A stretch of 64,000 nt of DNA from Pseudoxanthomonas sp. (GCF_027498035.1 NZ_CP114978.1:3720001-3784000); one strand, 5' to 3'. Shown: positions 34,341 to 44,240, counted from the first letter of the stretch. The notes: a model not told the origin generated them from the letters alone. Made by a program: numbers and translations.

Positions 34341-35147
34341 TCCCGCGTCACATTGCTCGCGCCTTCCCCCGCGCGGCATCCGTTCCAGATATTTCCTGCA
34401 ATCCACCACGGAACGACGCGTGGCTTCCGTCGTGTTGTGCGTGGTTGCGCGCACGTCCCGTGTGCAGGACAACCGTTGCGATGATCGTGGGCACGCAGCG
34501 CACGATGCGCGCCATGGACGTGTGACTCCGCGCGATCTTCGCCGGCACTTCCTGACAAAAAGATCCCATCCGAGCGCGCTGCGCAGCGATGGCTGGAACA
34601 GTGGTGGCGTCGCGATTGCCAAGACAGTCCCATATCGGAAATATGAAACCGTCTTCCTGATAAACGCGGGTGTGAACCGTGTTTGACTCGCCACGCATTG
34701 TCATTTTGGACACGCAGACGTTGAGGTGTTCATTGGCTGCTGGAATCGCGATGCGACGCGCATCGGCAGCCATCCGTCATGGGTCATACAGGAGTTCGAA
34801 CGCGTCACGCCGCAGGTCTTCGGGCAGCAAGGATGGCCATGACGGCTTCCAGCCCGGCGATGTGATGACGTCCAGGAAGATCCCGGCCCCACGGCCGCAC
34901 CGGCAAGGTTGCCAGTGCGGATTGGTCTTTGTTGGTCGCAGATAAAAACAAGTGCTCTTCGAGAGTTGCGTGCATACGCCCGGTCTTGCGTACAGGGGGG
35001 CTTCTTGCGCGTTGGAGGATTGCGGGCCTGCAAAAAGCAGCCTGAAAGACACGACGGCCATGCCGGCTGTCGTGCAGCCCAGATGCGCCCTGGACAACCG
35101 ATGTCCTTGGCGTGCACCGAACCTTTCATTGACGGAGAACCGCACTC
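34341..35147. other. Long non-coding stretch upstream of the M4 protease gene
   Basis: About 800 bases with no gene I can support. Minus-strand open frames (34348-34773, 34701-35129) have poor codon bias and no recognisable family. The stretch is visibly richer in A/T than flanking genes and probably holds the regulatory region of the secreted protease. I could not identify a specific promoter, riboswitch or terminator. Confidence 0.5.
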
Positions 35148-37049
35148 GTGATGTCAAACAACGGACGTTCCATCGCCCTCTGGCTCAGCCCCCTGGCCAT
35201 CGCGCTTTGCGCGGCATCGGCCCAGGCTGCCACGCGCACCGACCTGCATACGCAGAATGTCGCCCAGCTCAACGCGCAATACGCACGTGCCACGCAGACG
35301 CTGGGCGCCACGCCCGCGGTGGCCGAGCGCCACGCCGAACTGGCAGGCCTGGATGCGCGCTCCACGCTCAAGCTGATCAAGACCACCAAGGACAAGAACG
35401 GCGCGCAGCACTACCGCTACCAGCAGGTCTACAACGGTCTGCCGGTGTTCGGCGAACAGGTCGTGGTCGGCGAAGACAAGTCTGGCGCGGTACGCACGTT
35501 GTTCGGTCGCCGCGTCGACGGCCTGGCCAGCGAGATTCCGCTCAACGCCAGCACGCGCGTCACCGGCCCGCAGGCGCTGGCGGCGGCCAAGACCGCCACG
35601 CTGGGCAAGCAGGTCCTGACCCGGAAGATCGAGCGCGAAAAAAGCGAGCAGATGATCTACGTCGATGACACCGGCAAGGCGCATGTGTCCTACGTGGTGA
35701 CCTTCTTCTCCGATGCGCCCACTGGCGGAAGCCCGACGCGCCCGGTGGTGATCATCGACGCGCAGACCGGCAACGTGCTGAAGAAATGGGATGCGCTGGC
35801 GCATGCCGAAACCGGCACCGGCCCCGGCGGCAACGCCAAGACCGGCCAGTACGAATACGGCACCGACTTCGGCTATCTGGACGTCACCCAGAGCGGCACC
35901 ACCTGCACGTTCAACAACACCAACGTCAAGACGATCAACCTCAACGGTGGCACCAGCGGCAGCACGGCGTTCTCCTATACCTGCCCGCGCAATACGGTGA
36001 AGACCATCAACGGCGCGTACTCGCCGCTCAATGACGCGCATTACTTTGGTGGCGTGGTCTTCGACATGTTCAACGACTACGTCGGCCAGGCGCCGCTCAC
36101 CTTCCAGTTGCAGATGCGCGTGCACTACAGCAGCAGCTACGAGAATGCGTTCTGGGACGGCACCGGCATGACCTTCGGCGACGGTGGCAGCACGTTCTAT
36201 CCGCTGGTGGCGCTGGATGTGTCCTCGCATGAAATCGCGCATGGCTACACCGAGCAGAATTCCAACCTGACCTATGACGGGCAGTCCGGCGGCATCAACG
36301 AGGCGTTCTCGGACATGGCCGGCGAAGCGGCCGAGTACTTCAAGGACGGCAGCAACGATTTCGAAGTGGGTGCACAGATCTTCAAGGGCACCGGTGCGCT
36401 GCGCTACATGGCCAACCCGACCGCCGACGGCAGCTCCATCGACAATGCGGCCGACTACTACGACGGCCTGGACGTGCATTACTCGTCGGGCGTCTACAAC
36501 AAGGCGTTCTACGAGCTGGCGACCACCTCGGGCTGGACGACCAAGACCGCGTTCCAGGCCTTCGCCAAGGCCAACTCGGATTACTGGACTTCCAGCACCG
36601 ACTACGACACCGGTGCCTGCGGCGTGGAATCCGCGGCTGAAGACCTGGGTTTCGACCCGGCTGATGTCACGGCCGCCTTTGCAGCCGTCGGGGTGAGCTG
36701 CACCGGCGACGGTGGTGGCGATGATGGCGGCGGGGACGATGGCAGCGTGCTCAGCAACGGCGTGGCCAAGACCGGCTTGTCGGCCAGCACCGGTGGTGCG
36801 TTGAACTACACCCTGGCGGTGCCGTCGGGCACCAGCAGTGTGAGCTTCGTCATCTCTGGCGGCAGCGGCGATGCGGACCTGTACGTCAAGGCTGGCAGCG
36901 CGCCAACCGATAGCTCCTACGACTGCCGCCCCTACAGGGCCGGCAACAGCGAGACCTGCACCATTTCCAATCCGACCGCAGGGACCTATTACGTGCGGAT
37001 CAAGGCCTATTCGACCTTTTCGGGCGTGAGCCTGAAGGGCACGTACTGA
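35148..37049 (+). CDS. Secreted M4 (thermolysin-like) metalloprotease with PPC domain
   Basis: A 633-residue pre-pro-protease. A signal peptide (about 1-27, ending AQA) is followed by an FTP/PepSY propeptide (about 30-215) that acts as chaperone and inhibitor. The M4 catalytic domain contains the zinc motif HEIAH (361-365), the third ligand Glu385 in NEAFSD and the late His in HYSSGVYNKAFY. A C-terminal pre-peptidase (PPC) domain of about 100 residues starts at VLSNGVAKTG and is usually removed after secretion. Start is GTG 35148 or ATG 35151. A strong terminator follows. Likely a type II-secreted extracellular protease. Confidence 0.95.
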   Translation: MMSNNGRSIALWLSPLAIALCAASAQAATRTDLHTQNVAQLNAQYARATQTLGATPAVAERHAELAGLDARSTLKLIKTTKDKNGAQHYRYQQVYNGLPVFGEQVVVGEDKSGAVRTLFGRRVDGLASEIPLNASTRVTGPQALAAAKTATLGKQVLTRKIEREKSEQMIYVDDTGKAHVSYVVTFFSDAPTGGSPTRPVVIIDAQTGNVLKKWDALAHAETGTGPGGNAKTGQYEYGTDFGYLDVTQSGTTCTFNNTNVKTINLNGGTSGSTAFSYTCPRNTVKTINGAYSPLNDAHYFGGVVFDMFNDYVGQAPLTFQLQMRVHYSSSYENAFWDGTGMTFGDGGSTFYPLVALDVSSHEIAHGYTEQNSNLTYDGQSGGINEAFSDMAGEAAEYFKDGSNDFEVGAQIFKGTGALRYMANPTADGSSIDNAADYYDGLDVHYSSGVYNKAFYELATTSGWTTKTAFQAFAKANSDYWTSSTDYDTGACGVESAAEDLGFDPADVTAAFAAVGVSCTGDGGGDDGGGDDGSVLSNGVAKTGLSASTGGALNYTLAVPSGTSSVSFVISGGSGDADLYVKAGSAPTDSSYDCRPYRAGNSETCTISNPTAGTYYVRIKAYSTFSGVSLKGTY

Positions 37050-37093
37050 GAAACCCGGCAACGGCGTGATGCCGTCGCGACAGGGATGACCAG

Positions 37094-37119
37094 GCCCCGG
37101 CTTCGCGCCGGGGCTTTTT
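37094..37119 (+). terminator. Rho-independent terminator of the M4 protease gene
   Basis: An 8-pair stem (GCCCCGGC with GCCGGGGC) with a 5-base loop, followed by TTTTT, 45 bases after the protease stop. Confidence 0.92.
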
Positions 37120-37220
37120 GTTGTGGGGTGGCGATCGGGACCAGACGGCTCCGTCGGGTGAATCACCCATCGGCGGGCGGTATGCTTGCGGGGTTTTGTC
37201 ACTCAGCAGGTATGTGGTCC

Positions 37221-38318
37221 ATGTCCTCGTCGTCCCCGGCCTTCACCGTCCAGACCTCCAACAACGCCCGCAGCGCCGCCGAGCGCGGGGAAATCCTTGC
37301 TTCACCAGGTTTCGGCACCCGCTTCACCGACCACATGGTCGCGGTGAGCTGGACGCCCGGCCAGGGCTGGTACGACGCCCAGGTCCGTCCGTACGGTCCG
37401 CTGCAGCTGGACCCTGCCGCGTCGGTGCTGCACTACGGCCAGGAAATCTTCGAAGGCATCAAGGCTTATCGTCATGAAGACGGTTCGATCTGGACCTTCC
37501 GCCCGGAAGCCAATGGTGCGCGTCTGCAGCGTTCGGCCAAGCGCCTGGCACTGCCGGAACTGCCGGTGGACCTGTTCGTCGAATCGCTGCGCCAGCTGAT
37601 CGCCGTCGATGGCGCCTGGGTGCCGTCGGCGCCGGAAACCAGCCTGTATTTCCGCCCGTTCATGATCGCCGACGAAGCATTCCTGGGCGTGCGCGCGGCG
37701 CAGAAGGCTTCGTATTACGTGATCGCCAGCCCGGCCGGCCCGTACTTCGCCAAGGGCGTGGCGCCGGTGGCGATCTGGCTGTCCACCGACTATGCGCGTG
37801 CGGCCAAGGGCGGCACCGGTGCGGCCAAGTGCGGCGGCAACTACGCGGCCTCGCTGCTGCCGCAGCAGATCGCGGCCGGGCAGGGCTGCTCGCAGGTGTT
37901 GTTCCTGGATCCGGCCGAAGGCAAGTACATCGAGGAACTGGGTGGCATGAACGTGTTCCTGGTGTTCAAGGACGGCACGCTGGTCACCCCGGCGCTGTCG
38001 GGCAGCATCCTGGAAGGCATCACCCGCGACAGCATCCTGCAGCTGGCCCGCGACCGCGGCATGACCGTGCAGGAGCGCAAGGTCTCGATCGACGAGTGGA
38101 AGGCCGGCGTGGCTTCCGGTGACATCGCCGAGGTCTTCGCCTGCGGCACCGCCGCGGTGGTGACCCCGATCGGCCAGCTGAAGGGTGAGGGTTTCTCCGT
38201 CGGCGACCTGGATGCGCCGGCCGGCGAAGTCACCATGGCCCTGCGCAAGGAGCTGACCGACATCCAGTACGGCCGTCTGCCCGACCGCCACGGCTGGCTG
38301 GTCCGCCTGGACGCGTAA
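37221..38318 (+). CDS. ilvE: Branched-chain amino acid aminotransferase
   Basis: A 365-residue PLP-dependent class IV aminotransferase that interconverts valine, leucine and isoleucine with their keto acids. Signatures include LHYGQEIFEGIKAYR, FRPEANGARLQRSAKRL and EELGGMNVFLVF, typical of the larger (eukaryote/Gram-positive-like) BCAT subgroup; the PLP lysine is expected in AAKCGGNYAAS or nearby. I use ATG 37221 because AGCAGG lies about 10 bases upstream; ATG 37212 is in frame too. A terminator follows. Confidence 0.94.
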   Translation: MSSSSPAFTVQTSNNARSAAERGEILASPGFGTRFTDHMVAVSWTPGQGWYDAQVRPYGPLQLDPAASVLHYGQEIFEGIKAYRHEDGSIWTFRPEANGARLQRSAKRLALPELPVDLFVESLRQLIAVDGAWVPSAPETSLYFRPFMIADEAFLGVRAAQKASYYVIASPAGPYFAKGVAPVAIWLSTDYARAAKGGTGAAKCGGNYAASLLPQQIAAGQGCSQVLFLDPAEGKYIEELGGMNVFLVFKDGTLVTPALSGSILEGITRDSILQLARDRGMTVQERKVSIDEWKAGVASGDIAEVFACGTAAVVTPIGQLKGEGFSVGDLDAPAGEVTMALRKELTDIQYGRLPDRHGWLVRLDA

Positions 38319-38370
38319 GGCATCCAGGCGTCTCCACGCTGCCTTCCCGCATCGCCCGCTTCAACCAAAA

Positions 38371-38396
38371 CGCCCGGCCGCTGTGCCGGGCGTTTT
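38371..38396 (+). terminator. Rho-independent terminator of ilvE
   Basis: An 8-pair stem (CGCCCGGC with GCCGGGCG) around a short loop followed by TTTTC, about 50 bases after ilvE. Confidence 0.9.
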
Positions 38397-38809
38397 CGTT
38401 GCACAGGCCCGGTGTCTACCGCGGCCATGTGCTGTCGTCGACGCATGTCGGTCAGGTCATGGCCTGTCCGACATGCGCAAATTCGGCGCTTCCGCCGCCG
38501 TAAATAACGAATAAATAACGAAATAAGCGATTCCGAGTCCGTTCCTGTCCGTTCTGAAAGCGGTTCAAGTGGTGACAGGCTTCGCGAATCTGAAATCCAG
38601 AGGCACATTTCGTCACAATTTGACGCGGGACCGATGTCTGGCGCGCGTCCTCTCGGTTAAGTTCTAGTCAGGTTCGGTGCAACGCCGGACCGTGTTCCCC
38701 CGGAGATCGCAGCAGCCATTACAACAAGACAGCTCCCGACACCGTCGTGGGCGATCACCCGGGTATTCCCGCATGAAGCGGGTCACATCATCTGAAGAGG
38801 GAAGTTCTG
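38397..38809. other. Upstream region of the S8 protease gene
   Basis: About 410 bases without a gene. It contains two near-identical AATAACGAAATA-like segments around 38500-38525, AT-rich against the general background, which may be part of a promoter or regulator site. A purine-rich ribosome site (AGAGGGAAG) directly precedes the start at 38810. Confidence 0.4.
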
Positions 38810-41177
38810 ATGTCCGATGTCTCCAAGCGTCGTTTGCGTTTGCATTCGCTGGCCGCCGCCACGGTGGTCGCGTTGTCTGCGCTGAGCGCAGCCCCGGCCA
38901 TGGCCGCTGGGCGCGTGAACCTGAGTGGTCTGCAATCCCCCGAGCAGCACAGCTTCGACCGCTTCATCGTGAAATACATCGACAACAGCACGCCGCAGAC
39001 CAGCACCGCGGCGCTGACCCAATCCCTCTCCACCGCGGCCCGCGCGGTCCCCAGTGCGCAAGGACGCGCGCTGGGTATGCAGCGGTTGCGCCGTACGGCG
39101 GTGGGTTCGGATGTGGTGGTGGCCAACCGCAAGCTGGACCGCGTCGAGGCCGAAACCCTCATGCGCCAGATCGCCGCGGACCCGAACGTGGACTACGTGG
39201 AAGTGGACAAGCTCAACCACGCCTACCTGACCCCGAACGACACCAACTTCTCCCAGCAATGGGACCTGGGAACCGGCGTGGGCGGCATGTACGCGACCAC
39301 CGCATGGGATGTGACCAGCGGCAGCGGTGCGGTGGTGGCGGTACTCGATACCGGCATCACCGCGCATTCGGACCTCGATGCGAACATCCTGCCGGGCTAC
39401 GACTTCATCGTGGATACGTTCGTCTCCAACGACGGCGATGGGCGCGATGCCGATCCGTCCGATCCGGGCGACGCCTACGCGGCCAACGAATGCGGCAGCG
39501 GCATCCCGGCATCGACCTCCAGCTGGCACGGCACGCACGTGGCCGGCACGATTGCCGCGGTCACCAACAACAGCAAGGGCGTGGCGGGCATCGCCTATGG
39601 CGCCAAGGTCGTGCCGGTGCGCGTGCTGGGCAAGTGCGGTGGCTACGATTCGGACATCGCCGACGCGATCCATCTGGGCTTCGGGCGGCACGGTCAGCGG
39701 TGTACCGGCCAATCCCAATCCGGCTGAAGCGATCAACCTGAGCCTGGGCGGCAGCGGCGCCTGCGGCAGCACCACGCAGGCGGCCATCAACGGCGCGGTC
39801 TCGCGCGGCACCACGCTGGTGATCGCCGCGGGCAATGACAACACCAACGTCTCCAACGCCAGCCCGGCCAACTGCAACAACGTGATCGCGGTGGGCGCCA
39901 CGACCAGCACCGGTGCGCGCGCCAGTTATTCCAACTACGGCGCGCTGGTGGACATCGCCGCGCCCGGTTCGGGGATTCTCTCGACGCTGAACACCGGCAC
40001 CGGCGCACCGGGCACCGAGACCTACGCCTCCTACAGCGGTACCTCGATGGCGACGCCGCACGTGGCCGCGGTCGTGGCGCTGATGCAGTCGGTGGCCAAT
40101 CCGGCACTGACCCCGGCGCAGGTGGAATCGATCATCAAGAGCACCGCACGTGTCTTCCCGTCCACGCCCTCGCAGACGATCGGCGCGGGCATCCTGCAGG
40201 CACGCGCAGCGGTCGATGCGGCCAATAGCGGCAGCGGTGGCGGCACCAATGCGGCACCGGTGGCGAACTTCACCTCGTCGGCCAACGGCCTGACGGTGGC
40301 CTTCACCGACAGCTCGACCGATAGCGATGGCACCATCGCTTCGCGCAGTTGGAGCTTCGGCGATGGCACCACGTCCACCGCAGCCAGTCCGTCCAAGACC
40401 TACACCGCGGCCGGTACGTACACGGTGTCGTTGACGGTGACCGACGACGGCGGTGCGACCAACACCAAGACCGCTTCGGTGACGGTCAGTGCGGCGGGCG
40501 ATGGCGACACGGTCCTGAGCAACGGCGTCGCCAAGACCGGACTGGGCGCGGCCACCGGCGCATCGCTGGCCTACACCATCGTGGTGCCGGCGGGCGCGTC
40601 GAACCTGGTGATCGCAAGCGCTGGCGGCACCGGTGACGCGGACCTGTACGTCAAGGCCGGCAGTGCGCCGACCGACACGTCCTACGACTGCCGGCCCTAC
40701 AAGTCGGGCAATGCCGAAACCTGCACGATCGCAAGTCCCACCGCTGGTACCTACTACGTGCGGCTGAAGGCCTATTCGACCTTCGCTGGCGTCAGCCTGA
40801 CCGGCAGCTACACCGCCGGTACGAGCGGTGGAACCACGCAGACCTATACCAACGACACCGACGTCACCATCAGCGACAACGCCACGGTCAGCAGCACGAT
40901 CAACGTGTCCGGTCGCAGCGGCAATGCCGGCAGCAGCGTACCGGTGGCGGTGAACATCGTGCACACCTATATCGGTGACCTGAAGGTCGACCTGGTCGCG
41001 CCCGATGGCAGCGTGTACGTGCTGAGCAACCGTGCCGGCGGCAGCGCCGACAACATCGTCAAGACCTACACGGTGAATCTGTCCAGCGAGGCGCTCAACG
41101 GCGCCTGGGCCTTGCGCGTGAACGACGGCGCCAGCGGCGACACCGGCTACATCAACAGCTGGAGCATCACTTTCTAA
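38810..41177 (+). pseudogene. Secreted S8 serine protease (subtilase) interrupted by a one-base frameshift
   Basis: Two frames together encode one protease. The first (38810-39727) gives a signal peptide (about 1-32), an I9-like propeptide (FIVKYIDNSTP, VDYVEVDKLNHAYL) and the catalytic Asp (AVLDTGITAHSDLD) and His (HGTHVAGTIAA). The second frame, one base later, carries the rest from about 39675: INLSLGG, the oxyanion region IAAGNDN, the catalytic Ser (YSGTSMATPHVAA), a PKD domain, a PPC domain and a proprotein-convertase P-domain ending at 41177. An extra base lies within roughly 39669-39680; deleting one restores ADAI-(H/L)W-ASGGTV as in relatives. It may be a true inactivating mutation or a sequencing error. 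Confidence 0.88.
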
Positions 41178-41257
41178 GCGGGATGCGACACCGCAGGGTG
41201 CGCAGTGGATGCGCCGGGCAAGGAGGCCCGCCCTGCTTCAAGGAAGATGCAGGACCA

Positions 41258-41296
41258 CGACCCGCCGGGCAGGAAGCTCGGCGGGTCGTTCTGTTT
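41258..41296 (+). terminator. Terminator after the S8 protease gene
   Basis: A 10-pair stem (CGACCCGCCG with CGGCGGGTCG) with an 11-base loop is followed by TTCTGTTT, about 80 bases beyond the protease stop. Confidence 0.75.
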
Positions 41297-41315
41297 GGGG
41301 CGGCGCAAATAAGAA

Positions 41316-41336
41316 GCCCCGGCTGGCCGGGGCTTT
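41316..41336 (-). terminator. Bidirectional terminator for the asparaginase operon
   Basis: An 8-pair stem (GCCCCGGC with GCCGGGGC) with two bases between arms. On the minus strand it is followed by TTCTTATTT and sits 22 bases after the asparaginase stop; on the plus strand a TTT follows. Confidence 0.8.
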
Positions 41337-41358
41337 GATCGTCGGATCGAAGGACGGT

Positions 41359-41877
41359 TCAGGCCGCTTCGAAACGATTGGCCGCCACGTTCTTGCGCAC
41401 CTGGGTCGGGTCCCAGATGCGGCCGTTCATGGCGATCCAGACGCCGTTGGGCGCCGACTGCACTGCACCGACCGCGCAGCCGATGTTGAACTCCGCATCC
41501 GAGCCGCGGAAACCGGCCGGGTTGAGCGCGCCGGTCAGCACGATCACCCGGTCTTCCAGCGAGGACAGCGCCTGGGCGGTGGCGACCATCGAATCGGTGC
41601 CGTGGGTGATCAGCACGTGGCGGGCGGACTGTGCGGCGATGGTGGCGCGCATCAGCTCGCGGTCGGCGTCGTTGATGTGCAGCGAGTCCTTGCGGATGAT
41701 CGGGATCACCGTGAAGCGGAATGCCACGCCCAGCGCCTTGAGGATGCTGCCGATCTGCGGCTCGCCGACCTGGTAGTCGGATTTGTCGTCGAAATAGATC
41801 TTGTCGATGGTGCCACCGGTGGTGACCACCAGCAGTTCGTCCATCGGCTTGAGTGGTGTGTTCACGGGAAGGTCCAT
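41359..41877 (-). CDS. Half-size asparaginase-domain protein
   Basis: A 172-residue protein that corresponds to only the N-terminal domain of type I/II L-asparaginases (normally about 330 residues). Both catalytic threonine motifs are present, TTGGTIDK near the start and THGTDS in the middle. The C-terminal domain that completes the dimer interface is absent, and a terminator follows the stop, so it is not a simple frameshift. Short proteins like this are annotated as asparaginase-domain proteins in gammaproteobacteria; activity is uncertain. The start ATG 41877 overlaps the DUF2069 stop by one base. Confidence 0.85.
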   Translation of the reverse strand: MDLPVNTPLKPMDELLVVTTGGTIDKIYFDDKSDYQVGEPQIGSILKALGVAFRFTVIPIIRKDSLHINDADRELMRATIAAQSARHVLITHGTDSMVATAQALSSLEDRVIVLTGALNPAGFRGSDAEFNIGCAVGAVQSAPNGVWIAMNGRIWDPTQVRKNVAANRFEAA

Positions 41878-42275
41878 CACTGTGCGGAATCGTCGGGTTC
41901 TGATTTTACCCGGGTAGGCGCCGCTGCCCCAGCTTTACCCGTGCGGCCCAGCTTGGCGCGCAGGCCGGTCCAATTCGAGGCGAGGATCACCGCCAGGGCC
42001 AGGGCCAGTTCGATCCAGCCGTAGAGGCGGACGTCCGGGTGCGACCAGGCTGTCATCACCCCGTGGCTGAACCAGCCCAGTGCCAGTACACCGGACCAGA
42101 ACACCGCCAGGCGCGCGCCGAGCCGGGCACCGACGGCCAGCAACAGCGGCGGCAGGGTGAACACCACCAGCGTGGCGACGAAATGCGGGTCGTCGCGGAA
42201 CCACCACGCAAACAGCGCCGACAGCGCTAGCAGGGCGATCGCCAACAGCGGGCGCGGCGTACGGGCGGGCTTCAC
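41877..42275 (-). CDS. DUF2069 inner-membrane protein
   Basis: A 132-residue protein with about four membrane segments (LLAIALLALSALFAWWF, FVATLVVFTLPPLLLAVGARL, LAVFWSGVLALGWFSHGVM, IELALALAVILASNW) and a charged C-terminal tail. It matches the DUF2069 family, commonly found directly after wrbA-like genes in gammaproteobacteria, as here. It starts at GTG 42275 within the wrbA stop. Function unknown. Confidence 0.85.
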   Translation of the reverse strand: MKPARTPRPLLAIALLALSALFAWWFRDDPHFVATLVVFTLPPLLLAVGARLGARLAVFWSGVLALGWFSHGVMTAWSHPDVRLYGWIELALALAVILASNWTGLRAKLGRTGKAGAAAPTRVKSEPDDSAQ

Positions 42276-42871
42276 CGCGTGGCATCCAGACGGCGGGCGA
42301 TATCGGCCAGGCGCCGGCCCAGGGCGCGGGCCAGGGCGGCTTCCTCATCGCTGGGTTGCGGGTCGTCCTCGCCACCGGCGACATGGCTGGCGCCGTAAGG
42401 CGAGCCACCGGTCCGGGTGGTGCTGAGCTGCGGTTCGGTGAAGGGAATGCCCACAATCACGCAGCCGTGGTGCAGCAGCGGGACCTGCATCGACAGCAGG
42501 GTGGATTCCTGGCCGCCATGCTGGGTGGCGGTGGAGGTGAACACCGACGCAGGCTTGCCGATCAGGGTGCCGCTGGCCCATTCGGCGCCCAGCGAGTCGA
42601 TGAAGAACTTCATCGGCGCGGCCATGTTGCCGAAGCGGGTCGGGCTGCCGACGGCGATGCCAACGCACTCGGCCAGGTCCTGCTTGTCCACGTAGGGCGC
42701 GCCGTCTTCAGGCACCGGCGGTGCGCTGGTTTCGGTGACTGCGGCCACCGGCGGCACGCTGCGCAGGCGCGCGGACATGCCATCGATTTCACCGATGCCA
42801 CGCGCGATTTGCCGGGCCAGCCTGGCCACCGAACCGCCGCGGCTGTAATAGAGGACCAGGATCTCGGGCAT
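42272..42871 (-). CDS. wrbA: NAD(P)H:quinone oxidoreductase, WrbA family
   Basis: A 199-residue flavodoxin-fold protein that reduces quinones by two electrons, avoiding semiquinone radicals. The FMN loop is LVLYYSRGGSVARLA and the second flavin segment is SPTRFGNMAAPMK; TSTATQHGGQE is the WrbA signature. The start at ATG 42871 is set by homology; the frame is open further upstream. It is the first gene of wrbA-DUF2069-asparaginase, divergent from yihY. Confidence 0.94.
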   Translation of the reverse strand: MPEILVLYYSRGGSVARLARQIARGIGEIDGMSARLRSVPPVAAVTETSAPPVPEDGAPYVDKQDLAECVGIAVGSPTRFGNMAAPMKFFIDSLGAEWASGTLIGKPASVFTSTATQHGGQESTLLSMQVPLLHHGCVIVGIPFTEPQLSTTRTGGSPYGASHVAGGEDDPQPSDEEAALARALGRRLADIARRLDATR

Positions 42872-42962
42872 GGGCAGCACATCGCGCAGGAAGGAAGGGC
42901 GCCAGTATCGGCGCTGGTCGCAGGCCTGTCGCCCCGGGATGCTTGGGGTACCCTTGGCCGCG

Positions 42963-44240
42963 ATGTCACTGGCCACCACTTTTCAGCGTTGGAACCAGAA
43001 CGTGCGTGATCGTGCGCGTCTGGCGGCGTTCTCGCGGTTCCTGCTCAAGCGCTTCTGGGACGATCGCCTGTTCCAGACCGCCGCGTCGCTGGCCTATACG
43101 ACCATGTTCGCGCTGGTGCCGCTGGCGATGGTGGTGTTTGGAGTGCTCTCGGCGTTCCCGGGTTTCAACCAGTGGAGCGACGCGCTCAGCGACTACATTT
43201 TCTCCAACTTCGTCCCCAGCGCGGCGCGCGCGGCCGAAAAATACCTGCGCGATTTTTCCGCAAGCGCGCGCGACCTGACCGTGGCCGGCGTGATCGCGCT
43301 GGTGATCTCGCTGCTGATTACGCTCAACAGCGTGGAGGCTGCGTTCAATCGCATCTGGCGCGTGCCGGGCTCGCGCCCGCGGCTGGGCCGCTTCGTCGTG
43401 TACTGGACGGTGCTGACCCTGGGCGCGCTGCTGTCAGCGGCCTCGCTGGCCATCACCGCCAAGGTGTTCGCACTGCCGCTGTTCAAGACAGAGGAAGGCC
43501 GTCAGGTCGCCTCGCTCGCGCTGTCGCTGGCGCCGGTGTTCATTGAGCTGTGCGCGATCGCGGTGATCTACCGGGTGGTGCCGCATCGCTCCATCCACTG
43601 GCGGTACGCGTTTGCGGGCGCGTTGCTGGCGACGGTTGGGCTGGAGGCGATCAAGTGGGGCATGGGCCTGTACCTGAGCAGCTTCAGCTCCTATACGCGG
43701 GTCTACGGCGCGGTCGCGGTGGCGCCGATCCTGATGCTGTGGATCTACCTGAGCTGGGGTTCGATCCTGTTGGGAGCGTCGCTGGCCGCGTCGATGTCGG
43801 CCTTCCGCTACCAGCCCGAATCGATGCGCCTGCCACCGGGCTTTGAAATCTATGGGCTGCTGCGGCTGCTGGGGCGCTTCCATGAGGCACGCCAGCAGGG
43901 TCGTGGCTTGAGCGATGACCGGATCCTGCAGCTGGAGCCGATGCTGACCGATTCGATGGTGCAGGAATTCCTGGAACAACTTGGTCGCATCAAGCTGCTG
44001 AGTCGTACCGAAAGTGGTGAATGGTTGCTCGCGCGTGACCTGGAAACCACCTCGCTGGCCGAGCTGTACGAAGCCTGCCAGCTGCGCATTCCCATCGCCG
44101 AGGTGCACCTTCCCTGCCAGGACGACGCACTCGGCGTCGCCGCGCGCGAGGCGCTGGATCGCATCCGCCTGCCAGTGCGTGACCTGCTGCGTCATCGTGC
44201 AGGCGCGATCTACCTTTCTCTTCCGGAGTCAAAGTCTTGA
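42963..44240 (+). CDS. YihY/BrkB family inner-membrane protein
   Basis: A 425-residue protein. The N-terminal 290 residues carry six membrane helices typical of YihY (formerly called RNase BN), with TAASLAYTTMFALVPLAMVV and the YGAVAVAPILMLWIYLSW segment. The C-terminal 130 residues are soluble and helical, probably winged-helix-like. The family's role is unsettled; a lipid or small-molecule transport role has been proposed. It starts at ATG 42963 and overlaps the next gene by four bases. Confidence 0.88.
   Translation: MSLATTFQRWNQNVRDRARLAAFSRFLLKRFWDDRLFQTAASLAYTTMFALVPLAMVVFGVLSAFPGFNQWSDALSDYIFSNFVPSAARAAEKYLRDFSASARDLTVAGVIALVISLLITLNSVEAAFNRIWRVPGSRPRLGRFVVYWTVLTLGALLSAASLAITAKVFALPLFKTEEGRQVASLALSLAPVFIELCAIAVIYRVVPHRSIHWRYAFAGALLATVGLEAIKWGMGLYLSSFSSYTRVYGAVAVAPILMLWIYLSWGSILLGASLAASMSAFRYQPESMRLPPGFEIYGLLRLLGRFHEARQQGRGLSDDRILQLEPMLTDSMVQEFLEQLGRIKLLSRTESGEWLLARDLETTSLAELYEACQLRIPIAEVHLPCQDDALGVAAREALDRIRLPVRDLLRHRAGAIYLSLPESKS

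Noticed and set aside
34348..35157. Minus-strand frames upstream of the M4 protease
   Set aside because: No homology or ribosome sites, and they overlap each other in different frames.
39660..39727. Programmed ribosomal frameshift in the S8 protease
   Set aside because: No heptanucleotide slippery site, Shine-Dalgarno-like enhancer or pseudoknot is evident, and relatives are expected to have one frame. A mutation or sequencing error is simpler.
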